Positions 8,045-18,620 are shown, counted from the first letter of the stretch. The stretch is 64,000 nt of DNA from Synechocystis sp. PCC 7338 (GCF_018282115.1 NZ_CP054306.1:3023488-3087487); one strand, 5' to 3'. Made by a program: numbers and translations. The notes: generated by a model not told the origin, from the letters alone.

Positions 8045-8587
8045 CTACTGGGGAGGAACGTTCACTGATAGGGGTTGAAACTCTAACATTTGGTTAATCT
8101 TCAAACCCAGTTCTTCCGCTCGCCCAGCCCTCAATTCCAATACCTGATTAATCTCCTGGCTGAGGGGGCCGTAACTTGGGCAAGGATCGGCTTTGCAGGG
8201 GGGCACATTGGGAATAATTTGTTTAATCTGCCCATCTCGCAGAAAGATCATATCTAAGGGAATCAGAGTATTTTTCATCCAAAAACGGGCAATTCTTGGC
8301 TCTGGAAAAGTGAATAACATTCCCCGATCGCCGGCTAGTTCGGTACGGAACATCAGGCCTTGGGCTTGTTGGGCCTGGGTTGTAGCCACTTCTAAAAGAA
8401 TTGTCTCTGCACCAATGGTTACTTGCGCCGTCAGGGGCAAAGATTCCACCACCGGCGATCGAGAGTAACTAGGACTACACCCCACCGTCCCCATTGCCAA
8501 TCCGACACCAAAGCCAATGGTTACCAAAGTCCGCACAATAGATTGGGCCTTAGCTTGACCTAGGTTAGGGAAAGTCAAAGGGGTCAT
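8045..8587 (-). CDS. DUF192 family lipoprotein or exported protein
   Basis: A 180-residue protein of the DUF192 family. Diagnostic segments are VATTQAQQAQGLMFRTELAGD and GMLFTFPEPRIARFWMKNTLIPLDMIFL (the M-F...W-M-K-N-T-L-I-P-L-D signature), then a Cys-containing loop NVPPCKADPCPSYG. The N-terminus has a hydrophobic stretch ending TVGC, so it is probably exported and may be lipid-anchored at that Cys. The biochemical role of DUF192 is not established. It is followed downstream by the convergent bfd gene and preceded by a hydrolase gene on the same strand. Confidence 0.85.
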   Translation of the reverse strand: MTPLTFPNLGQAKAQSIVRTLVTIGFGVGLAMGTVGCSPSYSRSPVVESLPLTAQVTIGAETILLEVATTQAQQAQGLMFRTELAGDRGMLFTFPEPRIARFWMKNTLIPLDMIFLRDGQIKQIIPNVPPCKADPCPSYGPLSQEINQVLELRAGRAEELGLKINQMLEFQPLSVNVPPQ

Positions 8588-8623
8588 GGCAAACGATGGG
8601 GATTAACCCCAAGGGATAGGGAA

Positions 8624-9505
8624 CTAACCAATGGTAGCTAACCAATCCCGCATCAGCCGATTGACGGTGGACGGATCTTCATCGTGGGGACAGTGCCCTG
8701 CTGGTAAAAAATGTTCCGTTAATTGGGGATAATGTTGCCGAAATTTGACGCTTCTTTCCTTGACCCGCATCCAGGGATCCCCCTCTCCCCAAATGACCAA
8801 CAGGGGCGCTTGCAATTTAGCCAGCAGTTTATCTACCATTTCCCCCTGGGGAGATTTAAACACCGAGGCAAACATCTGGGCCGCCCCCGCATCGCAGGAA
8901 GGACGATAAATTTCCTCCACCAGGCGATCGGTTATCGCTGTTTGATCTACGTAAACTTTTTTCAGGGTTTTCCGAATGGTAGGTTTGCGGCGCAAATATT
9001 GGAACAGCAAATAACTAGGCAGGGGCTGGAGCATCAAACTTTGAATTGCTTTTTGTACGAGATTAATGCTGCGCTCACTGAGCTGATCCCCAAAGGGCCC
9101 GGCGCTATTGAGCAATACCACCCCGGCAATCTTGTCACCACCGTTGGCCGCGGCACAGAGGGAAGCGTAGCCCCCCAGGGAATTGCCCGCCACCACTGTT
9201 TTTTCGCCAATCACCTGGTCAATGAAATCCAACAATTGTTGTTCCCACAGTTGACCGCTATATTCCTGGGCTGGTTTATCCGATCGCCCGAAGCCCAACA
9301 GATCAATAGCCCACACCTGGAACTGCTCCTGGAGTTCTTCAATGTTTTTACGCCAGTGGTCAGTGGAGGCGCCAAAACCGTGCACCAGCAGTAGGGAGGG
9401 CCGATCTGCCTGGGGTTGTCCTGCCTGGACATAGTGAACTTTGTGCCCTTGCCATTGCCAATAATTACCTGTTGGTGCGGTGATCTGGGGCGAAAAGGAC
9501 TGCAT
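8624..9505 (-). CDS. Alpha/beta-hydrolase, plant/cyanobacterial type
   Basis: A 293-residue alpha/beta hydrolase. LLLVHGFGASTDHW supplies the oxyanion region, AIDLLGFGRSDKP the next strand and loop, VVAGNSLGGYASL the nucleophile Ser, VIWGEGDPWM the acid-bearing strand, and PAGHCPHDEDP the catalytic His. The sequence style is close to chloroplast hydrolases of the pheophytinase-like group, but the substrate is not determined. It lies 36 bp upstream of the DUF192 gene on the same strand, so they may be co-transcribed. Confidence 0.87.
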   Translation of the reverse strand: MQSFSPQITAPTGNYWQWQGHKVHYVQAGQPQADRPSLLLVHGFGASTDHWRKNIEELQEQFQVWAIDLLGFGRSDKPAQEYSGQLWEQQLLDFIDQVIGEKTVVAGNSLGGYASLCAAANGGDKIAGVVLLNSAGPFGDQLSERSINLVQKAIQSLMLQPLPSYLLFQYLRRKPTIRKTLKKVYVDQTAITDRLVEEIYRPSCDAGAAQMFASVFKSPQGEMVDKLLAKLQAPLLVIWGEGDPWMRVKERSVKFRQHYPQLTEHFLPAGHCPHDEDPSTVNRLMRDWLATIG

Positions 9506-9550
9506 CTTGTTAAGAATTGTTAAGTGAGTTTATTTTCCCATCATAACCCT

Positions 9551-9895
9551 TCAACCCGGAGGCCAGCTAAAAGGGCGATCGCCGAGGATATGGAGGTGGA
9601 GATGGAACACAGTTTGTCCCACTTCGGCCCCGTTATTGATAACTAAACGAAACTGATCGCCAATGCCTAAATCCGCCGCCACTTCCTTAGTCTTGAGCAA
9701 AAGATGGCCCAGTAGGGCATGGTCTTCCGGAGTGGCCGCCGACAATTGGGGCAGGGGCTTTTTGGGAATTAGGAGCACATGGACTGGGGCCTGGGGGTTA
9801 ACGTCCTTAAAAGCTAGACAAAGATCATCTTCATAGATGATCGCCGCTGGAATTTCGCGACGAATAATTTTGCCAAAAATGGTATCTTCTGCCAT
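9551..9895 (-). CDS. HIT family nucleotide-binding hydrolase
   Basis: A 114-residue histidine-triad protein from the ATG at 9895 ([16 protein letters not shown]); a start at 9919 would add eight unlikely residues. The signature is [19 protein letters not shown] near the C-terminus, with the His-phi-His-phi-His triad, and [28 protein letters not shown] before it. HIT proteins of this branch (Hint/PKCI-like) hydrolyse adenosine phosphoramidates or nucleotide conjugates in the cytoplasm. Length is exactly in the family range. Confidence 0.93.
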   Translation of the reverse strand: MAEDTIFGKIIRREIPAAIIYEDDLCLAFKDVNPQAPVHVLLIPKKPLPQLSAATPEDHALLGHLLLKTKEVAADLGIGDQFRLVINNGAEVGQTVFHLHLHILGDRPFSWPPG

Positions 9896-9946
9896 GGTTT
9901 GAACCTCAATTGCCACCATTCAGATTAACCCACCACCGGGGCACGG

Positions 9947-10114
9947 CTAATTGAATTTTTGCTTAGCCTGTTCATAAACAGCTTCCGTTATCTCTGTGAT
10001 TCCCGCTTCCCTGGCAAAATTTTCTATTTTCTTGCGGGCAGCAGGACGAACGAAAAAAGGAATTTCCTTTAAACGATTGGTGGCTTCGTCACTCCAGATC
10101 ATGGGATCACTCAT
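9947..10114 (-). CDS. Small PCP_red-domain protein, 55 aa
   Basis: Starting at the ATG at 10114 (MSDPMIWSDEAT) gives 55 residues; the longer frame from 10165 adds an arginine-rich leader unlike the family. The body WSDEATNRLKEIPFFVRP..ARKKIENFAREAGI is the PCP_red domain found at the C-terminus of light-independent protochlorophyllide reductase subunit B and as free-standing small proteins in cyanobacteria. The function of the free-standing forms is not established. It is followed on the same strand by the HIT gene after about 50 bp. Confidence 0.8.
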   Translation of the reverse strand: MSDPMIWSDEATNRLKEIPFFVRPAARKKIENFAREAGITEITEAVYEQAKQKFN

Positions 10115-10206
10115 TGAAAAAACGGTTTTTAAACTTCGCCCTTCAGGACGACTTGACAGGCACATTTTAACCCAGAGGCTTGGCCAAGACCATGTCCCAC
10201 TAAAAC

Positions 10207-10337
10207 TAAGAGCCTGTTTGTAAAGTCTTATTTTGCCCCCTAAATCTCCTCACTAAAGCTCCGGCAATACTGGGGAACTTTGCCTCTGTTTCCCCCCAAA
10301 TTTGGAGAGTCCGAGGGGCTTTTCAAACACGTTCTAA
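10207..10337. mobile_element. MITE with IS5-type ends and TAA target duplication
   Basis: A 125-bp non-coding unit (10210-10334) between two TAA trinucleotides at 10207-10209 and 10335-10337. The left end reads GAGCCTGTTTGTAAAG and the right end, inverted, GAACGTGTTTGAAAAG. The inside is C/G-rich with no ORF. TNA duplications and such ends are typical of the IS5 family (IS1031 group), so this is best read as a miniature, transposase-less derivative. It sits between sdhA and the PCP_red gene. Confidence 0.6.
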
Positions 10338-10376
10338 GCGTGATCTGACACTGTACCCAATCTTGACCGCTAGTAA

Positions 10377-12104
10377 CTAATATTTACGCTCCTTGGGCTC
10401 AAAGCGATTAATAACCACCGGCATATAGTCAACTTTGATTTTTTCTCCCTCAAAACTGGCTAAAGTGTGGCGCAAAAATTGTTCATCATCCCGACTGGGA
10501 AAATCTTCCCTGGCATGGGAACCCCGACTCTCCAGCCGTTGGATCGCAGAAGTTAAAATTAATTCCCCCACCGCCATAATACTTTGCAGTTCCAGAGCTT
10601 CAATGATTTCCGTATTCCATTGCGGTTGTTTATCATCCAGAAAGATTTGCTCGTATTGGGCTTTAAGATTTTGTACCTGGGCCAATCCTTCCGCCATAAC
10701 GGATTCGGAACGAAAAACCCCGCAATGGCTGGTCATGCAATCCTGAAAAGCTTGGCGCAAGGCACTGATACGCACCGTACCCTGCTGGTTAAGAAGTTGA
10801 TCGAGGCGGTTTCGAGCCTCGGTTTTATAAACGGTTTCATCAATAGTCGGGAGCGATCGCCCTTGGACATATTCGGCAATGCTGCGACCAGTACGACGAC
10901 CATAAACCACACATTCCAACAGGGAGTTACTGCCCAAACGATTGCCCCCATGGACTGAAACACAGGCACATTCCCCCGCCGCAAAAAATCCTTCTGTTAA
11001 CTCGTTGGCATTTTTCCTGACCCGACCATCGGTATTTACTGGAATGCCCCCCATGCAGTAATGCACCGTTGGCCGCACCGGCATTGGTTCTTCCACCGCA
11101 TCAATGCCCACTAAGCGATGAGCTTCTTCCCAACAAAAAGGAATACGGCTCATAATTTTTTCCCGCCCCATGTGGCGCAGATCAAGATACACGTAGGGCC
11201 CTCCCGCACTGCCATCGGCATTCACGCCCCGCCCCGCCCGAATTTCTAAGGTAATCGCTCTGGAAGTAATATCCCTGGGGGCCAACTCCATGCGACTGGG
11301 GGCATAATCTTCCATAAACCTACGCCCCTCACTATTAATTAAATAGGCCCCTTCTCCCCGCACTGCCTCGGAAATTAGTACCCCTACCGGATATAAACCT
11401 GTGGGGTGAAACTGGACAAATTCCATATCTTCCAACGGTATTCCGGCGATCGCCGCCATGGCCAAACCATCCCCAGTGGAAGCATAATCATTGGAAGTGG
11501 TGTTATAAACCCGACCGTAGCCCCCCGTGGCCACCATCACCGCCTTGGCCCGGACAATTTCGATGCGACCGGTGGCAATTTCATACATTACTAGGCCCTT
11601 AGCCTGGCCATCTTCATAGATGAGTTTCATCACATACCACTCATCATAAATTTCCACCTGATTGCGGCGGAGATTATTAACCAATTCATGCAAAATCGCA
11701 TGGCCAGTTTTATCGGCGGCGTAGCAAGTGCGATTGTGGGAATGACCCCCAAAGGCCCGCTGGGCAATTTTACCGTCCGGTAAACGGGAAAAAAGAACGC
11801 CCAAATGTTCCAGCTCAATGATTACTTCCGGTGCTTCCTTGGTGAGAATTTCCACCGCATCCTGATCCGCCAAATAATCCGATCCCTTGACCGTGTCAAA
11901 GGCATGAGCCTCCCAGGAATCCTCCGCATCAACGTTTTTCAGGCTGGCCGCAATCCCCCCCTGGGCCGCTACGGAATGGGAACGAATGGGGTGGGTTTTC
12001 GCCACGATCGCCACTTTGGTATCAGGAGCTAGACGCTTAACTTCCAGGGCGGCCCGACAACCGGCCAAACCCCCACCAACGATGACAACGTCCTGTTCAA
12101 GCAT
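10377..12104 (-). CDS. sdhA: Succinate dehydrogenase/fumarate reductase flavoprotein subunit
   Basis: A 575-residue flavoprotein. The N-terminus [15 protein letters not shown] is the FAD-binding Rossmann motif, and [16 protein letters not shown] places His43 where SdhA binds FAD covalently. [21 protein letters not shown] forms the substrate site, [21 protein letters not shown] the second FAD region, and the C-terminus ends EPKERKY as in SdhA. It oxidises succinate to fumarate and feeds electrons into the membrane quinone pool, an important respiratory entry in cyanobacteria. No sdhB or sdhC lies next to it, as is usual in this group. Confidence 0.95.
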   Translation of the reverse strand: MLEQDVVIVGGGLAGCRAALEVKRLAPDTKVAIVAKTHPIRSHSVAAQGGIAASLKNVDAEDSWEAHAFDTVKGSDYLADQDAVEILTKEAPEVIIELEHLGVLFSRLPDGKIAQRAFGGHSHNRTCYAADKTGHAILHELVNNLRRNQVEIYDEWYVMKLIYEDGQAKGLVMYEIATGRIEIVRAKAVMVATGGYGRVYNTTSNDYASTGDGLAMAAIAGIPLEDMEFVQFHPTGLYPVGVLISEAVRGEGAYLINSEGRRFMEDYAPSRMELAPRDITSRAITLEIRAGRGVNADGSAGGPYVYLDLRHMGREKIMSRIPFCWEEAHRLVGIDAVEEPMPVRPTVHYCMGGIPVNTDGRVRKNANELTEGFFAAGECACVSVHGGNRLGSNSLLECVVYGRRTGRSIAEYVQGRSLPTIDETVYKTEARNRLDQLLNQQGTVRISALRQAFQDCMTSHCGVFRSESVMAEGLAQVQNLKAQYEQIFLDDKQPQWNTEIIEALELQSIMAVGELILTSAIQRLESRGSHAREDFPSRDDEQFLRHTLASFEGEKIKVDYMPVVINRFEPKERKY

Positions 12105-12281
12105 GGAAAAACCTTCAAAAGAAGCAACAACGACAATCCCCTGGGGTCTGCCTTCCCTAATGCTGAATCATTTTTGGTGATTGATCAATTTTTGCTCACC
12201 CTACCTGTGTATATTTTTCCAACTATTTTTAACTGCGGACTATCTAGACAAGTAATTGATCGACGAATTAACCGAATTTAT

Positions 12282-12545
12282 CTAAAAGTAGTCATAGTCT
12301 TTTTCCGTTTCAAAAGCAGAATAACTAAAGTTGGAAGGATCTCTTAAAAAAGCAAAGACCTCTTCTTCCAGACGGTGGATCAAGTAGGGTTCAATTTGGT
12401 TGCTGTAACGCAGACAGGCAATAAACCCATCCACATAGAGGCGGATTTCATCCATCGAACGGCTACGGTTCCATAAATCCACCATCGCATCGGTTAACTT
12501 TTGATAAAAACGAATGACTTGGGGGTCTTGCAACATTATGGACAT
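12282..12545 (-). CDS. Conserved cyanobacterial small protein (DUF6761-like)
   Basis: An 87-residue soluble, mostly helical protein: MLQDPQVIRFYQKLTDAMVD, then RSMDEIRLYVDGFIACLR and YLIHRLEEEVFAFLRDPSNF. This pattern resembles a family found widely and almost only in cyanobacteria, DUF6761 as I recall. No catalytic motif or membrane segment is visible and no function is known. The start could be 12545 or 12536. It stands alone between sdhA and the SH3 gene, both on the same strand. Confidence 0.75.
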   Translation of the reverse strand: MSIMLQDPQVIRFYQKLTDAMVDLWNRSRSMDEIRLYVDGFIACLRYSNQIEPYLIHRLEEEVFAFLRDPSNFSYSAFETEKDYDYF

Positions 12546-12673
12546 GGTTATGATTCACTGACTATTTCAGGCATTATCTCTGATTCTAACGAGACGGGAA
12601 TACCTTTGGAAAGTTTTGTTGATCCCCGCTAGTTAACCAATGGTCAGCATCAACCGCCAATCTCTGTCTTTGT

Positions 12674-13210
12674 CTACGGGCACACATAACGTTCCGTCAC
12701 CCAGCCTCTCATGCCATTCATGGTTTCCACCAAGAAAAACCCATTACTATAACCCTCAGTGCTAACCGCAGTGCCATTGCTCAGAGTTCGGTTGGCATTT
12801 TGGCTGGCATTACTGGGGCGAGCGCGCAAATATACCCGTCCGGTTTCGGCGCCGCAAATATAAGCCGGAGAGCCACCAACGGGAGAACCGCCACATAGAT
12901 AGCGTTCTGTGACCCACCCGGAAGAACCATTGGCAGTTTCCACAAACACAAAGCCGTTGCGGTATTCGTATCCCTGCACAGGGGTGCCATTGCGGAGGGT
13001 GCGGTTGGCATTTTGACTGGCATTACTGGGGCGGGCGCGTAAATATACCCGTCCGGTCTCCGCTCCACAGACAGTGAGGGCATTTTGGCCTAAGGCAGGA
13101 CCCTGCACCCCAAAAACTTGCCCCAACAGACCAAACACCGCCATTAAGTTAACAAATTTGAAGATAAGGTGAGGAGAAATTTTTGCTGTGGCATTGATGG
13201 GACTTTGCAT
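12674..13210 (-). CDS. Secreted protein with two tandem SH3-type repeats
   Basis: A 178-residue protein with an N-terminal hydrophobic segment (about residues 13-40) that looks like a signal peptide. Two nearly identical bacterial SH3 repeats follow, each built as VCGAETGRVYLRARPSNASQ ... GWVTERYLC. Each repeat carries two Cys residues, one at the start (ICGAETG) and one at the end (RYVCP), suggesting a disulfide per repeat. Bacterial SH3 domains often bind peptidoglycan, so a periplasmic or cell-wall role is likely. The high identity of the repeats points to a recent internal duplication. Confidence 0.82.
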   Translation of the reverse strand: MQSPINATAKISPHLIFKFVNLMAVFGLLGQVFGVQGPALGQNALTVCGAETGRVYLRARPSNASQNANRTLRNGTPVQGYEYRNGFVFVETANGSSGWVTERYLCGGSPVGGSPAYICGAETGRVYLRARPSNASQNANRTLSNGTAVSTEGYSNGFFLVETMNGMRGWVTERYVCP

Positions 13211-13363
13211 GGTGAGTCACCAGTAAATTCGATAAAAATCCTGAAAAGATTTTAATTTCCATCTAACATTATAGTTGACTAGTTGTTGTGGTCTTACCAA
13301 AGGATTAACTAGCTCAATAAATGAAACAATTAGGTAATCAAAATTAACAAAAAGTTAACAGAA

Positions 13364-14368
13364 ATGAAACAAATATCTGTGGTTATTGTGGGTGGTGGTC
13401 TCTGCGGTTTAATGGCGGCGGTGGTGCTTCAACGCCAGGGCTTGGGGGTAACGGTGTTGGATAAGGGCAAGGGCATTGGGGGTAGATTAGCCTCCCGGAG
13501 ATTACGCCACAGAGTAGCGGTGGGGTGTTTTGATTTTGGCGCCCAGTATTTCAAGGCTCAGGATCCTCTCTTTCTCGCTTGGGTAGAGGATTGGCTCAAT
13601 GCCGGGGTGGTCAAGGTTTGGGCAGAAGGCATGGGCACAGAAACCGGCGCAGTCCGTAGTCAGGGGGTCAAGCTATATCGGGGGGAACCAAGTAATCGTA
13701 GTTTGGCCCAATACCTCGCCCAGGATTTGAGGGTGGTTAATGGGGAAAGGGTTAATGCTTTTCATTGGCAGGATAATGTTTGGCAAGTTCACTGTGATTC
13801 AGGGCAGGTTTATCCAGGCGATCGCCTGGTGGTGACAGCGCCGTTACCCCAAACCTTAGACCTATGTGAGACTTCGGCTATTAAATTACCCGCCCATGTC
13901 CACCAAACCTTAGCAGCAGTGACCTATGACCCTTGCTTTAGCTTGTCCTTACTGTTGGAGCAACCTAGTTTAGTGCCTGATCCCGGTGGTCTCTGGTTAT
14001 CGGGGGAACCCTTGGCTTGGATGGCTTGCAGCACGAAAAAAGGCATTTCTCCCCAGGGCTATGGAGTGACGGTGCAGGCAGGCCCGGAGTTTAGTCGTTA
14101 TCATTTAGAAACCGATGCCCCCCAGGTAATCCAGTTGATGACCAAAGCGGCCCAGCCCTGGTTAGGGTCAGCCGTGTTAGCTTCCCACTTACATCTCTGG
14201 CGCTATAGCCATCCCCAAAACCCCCTGGATCAACCTTTTCTCTTTGGGGATTTTCCTGGCCCAGTTTACTTTGGGGGAGATGCTTTCCATGGTGGCAAAG
14301 TGGAAGGGGCGGCCCTATCCGGATTGGCGATCGCCGAGCATTTATTGAATTCCCTAGCGAAAGGTTAG
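13364..14368 (+). CDS. FAD-dependent oxidoreductase, renalase/amine-oxidase-like
   Basis: A 334-residue protein with an N-terminal dinucleotide-binding motif [18 protein letters not shown], then VLDKGKGIGGRLASRR, a segment typical of renalase-like and amine-oxidase-fold flavoproteins. CFDFGAQYFKAQDPLF follows, and the C-terminal FAD contact is PVYFGGDAFHGGKVEGAALSG. It should bind FAD and oxidise a small molecule; the substrate is not inferable. The 3' end overlaps the convergent Usp gene by 15 bp, so antisense transcripts probably overlap there. Confidence 0.85.
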   Translation: MKQISVVIVGGGLCGLMAAVVLQRQGLGVTVLDKGKGIGGRLASRRLRHRVAVGCFDFGAQYFKAQDPLFLAWVEDWLNAGVVKVWAEGMGTETGAVRSQGVKLYRGEPSNRSLAQYLAQDLRVVNGERVNAFHWQDNVWQVHCDSGQVYPGDRLVVTAPLPQTLDLCETSAIKLPAHVHQTLAAVTYDPCFSLSLLLEQPSLVPDPGGLWLSGEPLAWMACSTKKGISPQGYGVTVQAGPEFSRYHLETDAPQVIQLMTKAAQPWLGSAVLASHLHLWRYSHPQNPLDQPFLFGDFPGPVYFGGDAFHGGKVEGAALSGLAIAEHLLNSLAKG

Positions 14369-15217
14369 AACCGGAATGGAAGTTTTTCGTAGAACTTGGG
14401 CGGTGGTACTGCCGATGACCAAATGGCGAATACGGCTATGGCCATGGGCCCCCATTAACAATAAATCAATGGCGTTATTTTCCTGGTAACGGACAATGGC
14501 TTCTTCCGCATGGCCCACCAACAATTCCACCTCGATCTTAAAACCAGCTTTTTCCAAAACTTTTTCGGCTGTACCCAAATTGGCGATCGCCTGGGGGTCT
14601 TGGTTGGTTTTCCCCACCATGACAATGTGTAGCGGTAAATCAACCAACAGGGAGGAACTGGCCAAAAACTGCAGAATTTTTTGGCAACTGGCACTACTGT
14701 CATAGGCAAAAAGAACTTTGGTAATGGTTTGAAACTGCTTTGGGGTGACCAAACAGGGCTTGGGAATACTGCGAATAATTCTCTCCATATTAGCTCCCAA
14801 ATGGCCCTGGGCAAATTTAGCTGTTTCCCCTCTTTTCCCAAGGATAATTACATCAAAATCGCCCTTCAAATCTTCTAGACAATCCAATAAGAAACCTGTT
14901 TTGTGCATAACCTGCACCGATTCTATGCCAGCTTGCTGGAGAGTGTTTTTAGCCGTTGCCAGGAGCAGTTTCGCCTTTTGATGATTAAGTTTGGCTTTAG
15001 TATGTTCTAAATCCACCAATTGTTTTAATAATTCTTCAGAAGTTCCTAAGCCAATACTGCCACTTAAATTGACCGATTCCACTGCCTTTTGAGCCCGGAT
15101 ATCAGTAACATATAAAACCTTGATATTGCCGTCTAATTTACTGGCTAACCAGGCGGCGTAGGGATAACTTTGCTGGGCGAAATCCGATCCATCAGTGCAA
15201 AGCAAAATATTTTTCAC
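14354..15217 (-). CDS. Universal stress protein, two Usp domains
   Basis: A 287-residue tandem Usp protein. The first domain begins NILLCTDGSDFAQQSYPYAA and ends GKRGETAKFAQGHLG; the second begins VLFAYDSSASCQKIL and ends MGAHGHSRIRHLVIGSTTAQ. The second contains the G-x2-G-x9-G-S/T ATP-binding pattern; the first is a weaker match. Two-domain Usp proteins respond to stress and may bind nucleotides. A SulP transporter gene lies upstream on the same strand, about 100 bp away. Cyanobacterial SulP genes are often near Usp genes, which suggests linked regulation of anion uptake. Confidence 0.9.
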   Translation of the reverse strand: MKNILLCTDGSDFAQQSYPYAAWLASKLDGNIKVLYVTDIRAQKAVESVNLSGSIGLGTSEELLKQLVDLEHTKAKLNHQKAKLLLATAKNTLQQAGIESVQVMHKTGFLLDCLEDLKGDFDVIILGKRGETAKFAQGHLGANMERIIRSIPKPCLVTPKQFQTITKVLFAYDSSASCQKILQFLASSSLLVDLPLHIVMVGKTNQDPQAIANLGTAEKVLEKAGFKIEVELLVGHAEEAIVRYQENNAIDLLLMGAHGHSRIRHLVIGSTTAQVLRKTSIPVLTFR

Positions 15218-15316
15218 AATGGTAGCATTCCCAAAAAATAATTAGTGATGTGTAAGTTCTAAAAACGCATGGCCAGTTCCCCCAATTTCGCTCTAGTTCA
15301 GTGCCGATATCAAACC

Positions 15317-16813
15317 TTAACTTTCAGCAGAAGAATTAATCAGTTTTAGTTCCGGTTCCTTGATCAACTTTTGCCAAAGGGTCGCACTCGCTTCGTTTAA
15401 GCCCACCAATTCCACATCAATGCCATTGCGCCGGAACTTGGTCATAATTTGCTCCACTGTGCCCACTGCCCCCTGGTCCCAGAGATGGGCATGGGTTAAA
15501 TCGATGGTAACCCGATCCACCAATTCATCAAAATCAAAAGCTTCAAGAAATTCTTCTTTGGAAACGAAGAAGATTTGACCAGAGACATTATAAATACGGT
15601 GGTTTTCATCCTCTGTTAAAACCCTATCCACAAAAACAAGTTGGGCAATTTTGCGGGTAAAAAATATCGTACTCATAATAATACCCGCCGCCACCCCCAG
15701 GGCAAAGTTACGGGTGATAATAATTAGCCCCATGGTGGTGAACATAACAATGTTTTCACTCTGGGGAATTTTACGGAAGTCCCGCAGGGAAGACCAACGA
15801 AAAGTGCCAATGGAAACCATAATCATCACAGCTACTAAGGTTGCCATGGGCATTTGTTGCACCCAGTCCTTTAACCCCAAAATAGCAATTAAGAGAAAAA
15901 TTCCCGCCGCAAAGGTTGATAACCGGCCCCGACCGCCGGATTGCACATTGATGACTGATTGGCCAATCATGCCACAGCCAGCCATGCCACCAAAAAAACC
16001 AGTGACAATATTGGCAATGCCCTGGCCTTTGGCTTCGCGGTTTTTGTCGCTGGGTGTATCGGTCAATTCATCCACTAAAGATGCGGTTAAAAAGGAAGCC
16101 AGCAACCCAACGATCGCCAGGGTAAGGGAATAGGGCAAAATAGTTTGTAAGGTTTGCCAATTAAAAGGAATTTGGGGTAGTAAAAAAATTGGTAGACTCC
16201 CAGGTAAATCCCCCATATCTCCCACAGTGGGTACATCTAGTTGCAAGAAAATGGTGGCATTGGTCATCACAAATAAAGCCACCAAAGGAGAAGGAAAAAC
16301 CTTGGTAAACCTGGGCAGAATATAAATAATTGCTAGGGAACAAGCCAGGATTAAATAAACTAGCCAATATTGACTAACTTTAGTCGGGTCTAGCTGGGGT
16401 AGCTGGGCAAAAAAAATTAACACGGCTAAAGCATTGATGTAACCCAACACCACCGCCCTGGGGACGTAGCGCATTTGCTTAGCAACTTTAAAAACCCCCA
16501 ACAAAACCTGAAAAATTCCCGTCAGTACGGTAGCGGCCAGCAGGTACTGCAAACCGTGGTCTTTGACCAAATCCACCATTAATAGGGCCATGGCCCCTGT
16601 AGCGGCAGAAATAGACCCCGATCGCCCACCAAAAAAAGCCGTCAACACAGCAATGGTGAAGGAAGCATAGAGTCCCACCTTGGGGTCAACCCCAGCGATG
16701 ATGGAAAAGGCGATCGCCTCGGGTATGAGGGCCAAACCTACCACAGCCCCGGACAACAAATCTTCCTTGGTATTGCGAAACCACTCCCGCTTTAATATTG
16801 TCCAATTGATCAT
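15317..16813 (-). CDS. SulP family anion transporter with STAS domain
   Basis: A 498-residue membrane transporter. The start [28 protein letters not shown] is the SulP signature with its conserved Pro in the first core helix, followed by about ten further hydrophobic helices. The region after residue 400 ([16 protein letters not shown] ... [17 protein letters not shown]) is a STAS domain. SulP proteins move sulfate, bicarbonate or related anions, often with sodium. The short STAS version here resembles cyanobacterial members of unsettled substrate. It is followed by the Usp gene on the same strand. Confidence 0.9.
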   Translation of the reverse strand: MINWTILKREWFRNTKEDLLSGAVVGLALIPEAIAFSIIAGVDPKVGLYASFTIAVLTAFFGGRSGSISAATGAMALLMVDLVKDHGLQYLLAATVLTGIFQVLLGVFKVAKQMRYVPRAVVLGYINALAVLIFFAQLPQLDPTKVSQYWLVYLILACSLAIIYILPRFTKVFPSPLVALFVMTNATIFLQLDVPTVGDMGDLPGSLPIFLLPQIPFNWQTLQTILPYSLTLAIVGLLASFLTASLVDELTDTPSDKNREAKGQGIANIVTGFFGGMAGCGMIGQSVINVQSGGRGRLSTFAAGIFLLIAILGLKDWVQQMPMATLVAVMIMVSIGTFRWSSLRDFRKIPQSENIVMFTTMGLIIITRNFALGVAAGIIMSTIFFTRKIAQLVFVDRVLTEDENHRIYNVSGQIFFVSKEEFLEAFDFDELVDRVTIDLTHAHLWDQGAVGTVEQIMTKFRRNGIDVELVGLNEASATLWQKLIKEPELKLINSSAES

Positions 16814-16862
16814 TATTTCGGTCTAAAACTTAGTCTTTTACAGGATTTTTCGCGAGAATTTT

Positions 16863-18506
16863 TTATAAGGAAGGAGGAATGGCGATCGCACTCAATTTTA
16901 AATCGGGACAATCTCCTGCCACCTGTTCTAAATTCCACTGATTTTTAAACAGTAAAACTGGTGCATCCCAGCGGTCTTTGACCACTACCGTATTGAATAG
17001 CCGTCCCGCTTTTTCCAGGGCATCCCAACCTTCTACCACCCAGCGGGCCAGGGAAAAACCGAGGGGCTCTAGCCTAGTTTCCACCCCATACTCTTCCTGG
17101 AGCCGGTACTGCACCACTTCAAACTGCAATTGCCCCACTGCGGCTAAAATCGGATCCCGTTTACTTTCATCCAGGGATTGTAGAATTTGCACCGCCCCTT
17201 CTTCCTGTAACTCTGCTACTCCCTTTTTAAAGTTTTTATACTGACTAGGATCGGTGGATTTAAGGTAGGCAAATAGCTCCGGAGAAAAGGAAGGAATGGG
17301 AGGGTAAACTAACTTTTCGCCAGTGTGGACCGTATCCCCAATGGTGAACGCCCCTGGATTATTTAAACCAATCACATCCCCCGCATAGGCAATGTCCACG
17401 GATTCCCGTTCCTGGGCAAAAAGTTTTTGGGGTCTGGACAAACGCACTGTTTTTCCCGTTCTGGGATGTTTTACCACCATGTCTTTTTCAAATTTGCCAG
17501 AACAAACCCGCAAGAAAGCAATGCGGTCCCGGTGTTTGGGGTCCATATTGGCCTGGAGTTTAAACACAAAACCGGAAAATTCAGGATAGGTGGGGTCAAT
17601 TTTTCCCCGGTTACTATCGTGGGCTTCGGGCTTAGCCGCATACTGCAAAAACGCTTGCAAAAATAGTTCCACCCCGAAATTATTCATGGCACTGCCAAAA
17701 AATACTGGGGTCATTTCTCCGCCATGAACGGCGGCTAAATCAAATTCGGCCCCTGCTTCTTCGATTAATTCCAACTCATCTTGAAATTCGGCGTACAGAT
17801 CACTACCTAGCAAAGCTTCCAGGGCCGGATCATCTAGGGCTATGGTCTGGTCCGCAGCTTTTTTGCTACCGTGGGTGCCCGTACGTTCAAACAAATGAAT
17901 AGTTTGAGTTAAACGGTTGTAAACGCCCCGAAACCGATCGCCAGTGCCAATGGGATAGTTGACGGCATAGGTCGTCATGCCCAATTCCTGCTCAATTTCG
18001 TCCATCAACTCCAAGGGGGTCAGGCTAGGGCGATCAAGCTTATTGATAAAAGTAAAAATGGGCAGATGGCGCAGGCGACACACTTCAAACAGTTTGCGGG
18101 TTTGGGTTTCTAAGCCCTTAGCGGCATCAATTAACATCACCGCATTATCCGCTGCGGCTAGGGTACGGTAGGTATCTTCACTAAAATCTTGGTGCCCAGG
18201 GGTATCGAGTAAATTAAGAATTTTGCCCCGGTAGTCAAACTGCAACACAGTGGAAGTGATGGAAATACCCCGCTGTTGCTCCATGGCCATCCAGTCGGAC
18301 GTGGCACTGCGCTGAGTACGGCGGGCTTTTACGGCTCCCGCTTCTTGAATGGCGCCCCCATACAACAATAATTTTTCCGTTAGGGTGGTTTTCCCCGCAT
18401 CGGGGTGGGAAATGATCGCAAAATTACGACGGCGATCGACCTCTTTCAAAAGATCGTCCAGGGCTTTGTCCGAAGACGGCGCAGTTGAAGATAGGGAAGT
18501 TTGCAT
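16863..18506 (-). CDS. prfC: Peptide chain release factor 3
   Basis: A 547-residue translational GTPase. The G1 motif is [19 protein letters not shown], the switch region [16 protein letters not shown]3 [18 protein letters not shown], and G4 [19 protein letters not shown]. The C-terminal half has the RF3 domain order with [22 protein letters not shown]3 releases RF1 and RF2 from the ribosome after termination. Length is typical for cyanobacterial PrfC. The next gene on the strand, upstream at 18621, encodes an Omp85-type protein; the gap is 114 bp with no clear terminator. Confidence 0.96.
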   Translation of the reverse strand: MQTSLSSTAPSSDKALDDLLKEVDRRRNFAIISHPDAGKTTLTEKLLLYGGAIQEAGAVKARRTQRSATSDWMAMEQQRGISITSTVLQFDYRGKILNLLDTPGHQDFSEDTYRTLAAADNAVMLIDAAKGLETQTRKLFEVCRLRHLPIFTFINKLDRPSLTPLELMDEIEQELGMTTYAVNYPIGTGDRFRGVYNRLTQTIHLFERTGTHGSKKAADQTIALDDPALEALLGSDLYAEFQDELELIEEAGAEFDLAAVHGGEMTPVFFGSAMNNFGVELFLQAFLQYAAKPEAHDSNRGKIDPTYPEFSGFVFKLQANMDPKHRDRIAFLRVCSGKFEKDMVVKHPRTGKTVRLSRPQKLFAQERESVDIAYAGDVIGLNNPGAFTIGDTVHTGEKLVYPPIPSFSPELFAYLKSTDPSQYKNFKKGVAELQEEGAVQILQSLDESKRDPILAAVGQLQFEVVQYRLQEEYGVETRLEPLGFSLARWVVEGWDALEKAGRLFNTVVVKDRWDAPVLLFKNQWNLEQVAGDCPDLKLSAIAIPPSL

Positions 18507-18620
18507 GCGATGGAAAAAAATAAGCGGGCATTAGCAATGGGCCCACTCTTTCTAGGCTCTAGCTGGAAGTATTGTCTCAAGTTAGCGGTGGATCTGTCCA
18601 ATGGTGGGTTGGGTTTTGCC

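Noticed and set aside
8723-9394. 223-codon plus-strand ORF opposite the alpha/beta hydrolase
   Set aside because: The opposite strand has all catalytic motifs of a hydrolase; this frame has none and is a shadow.
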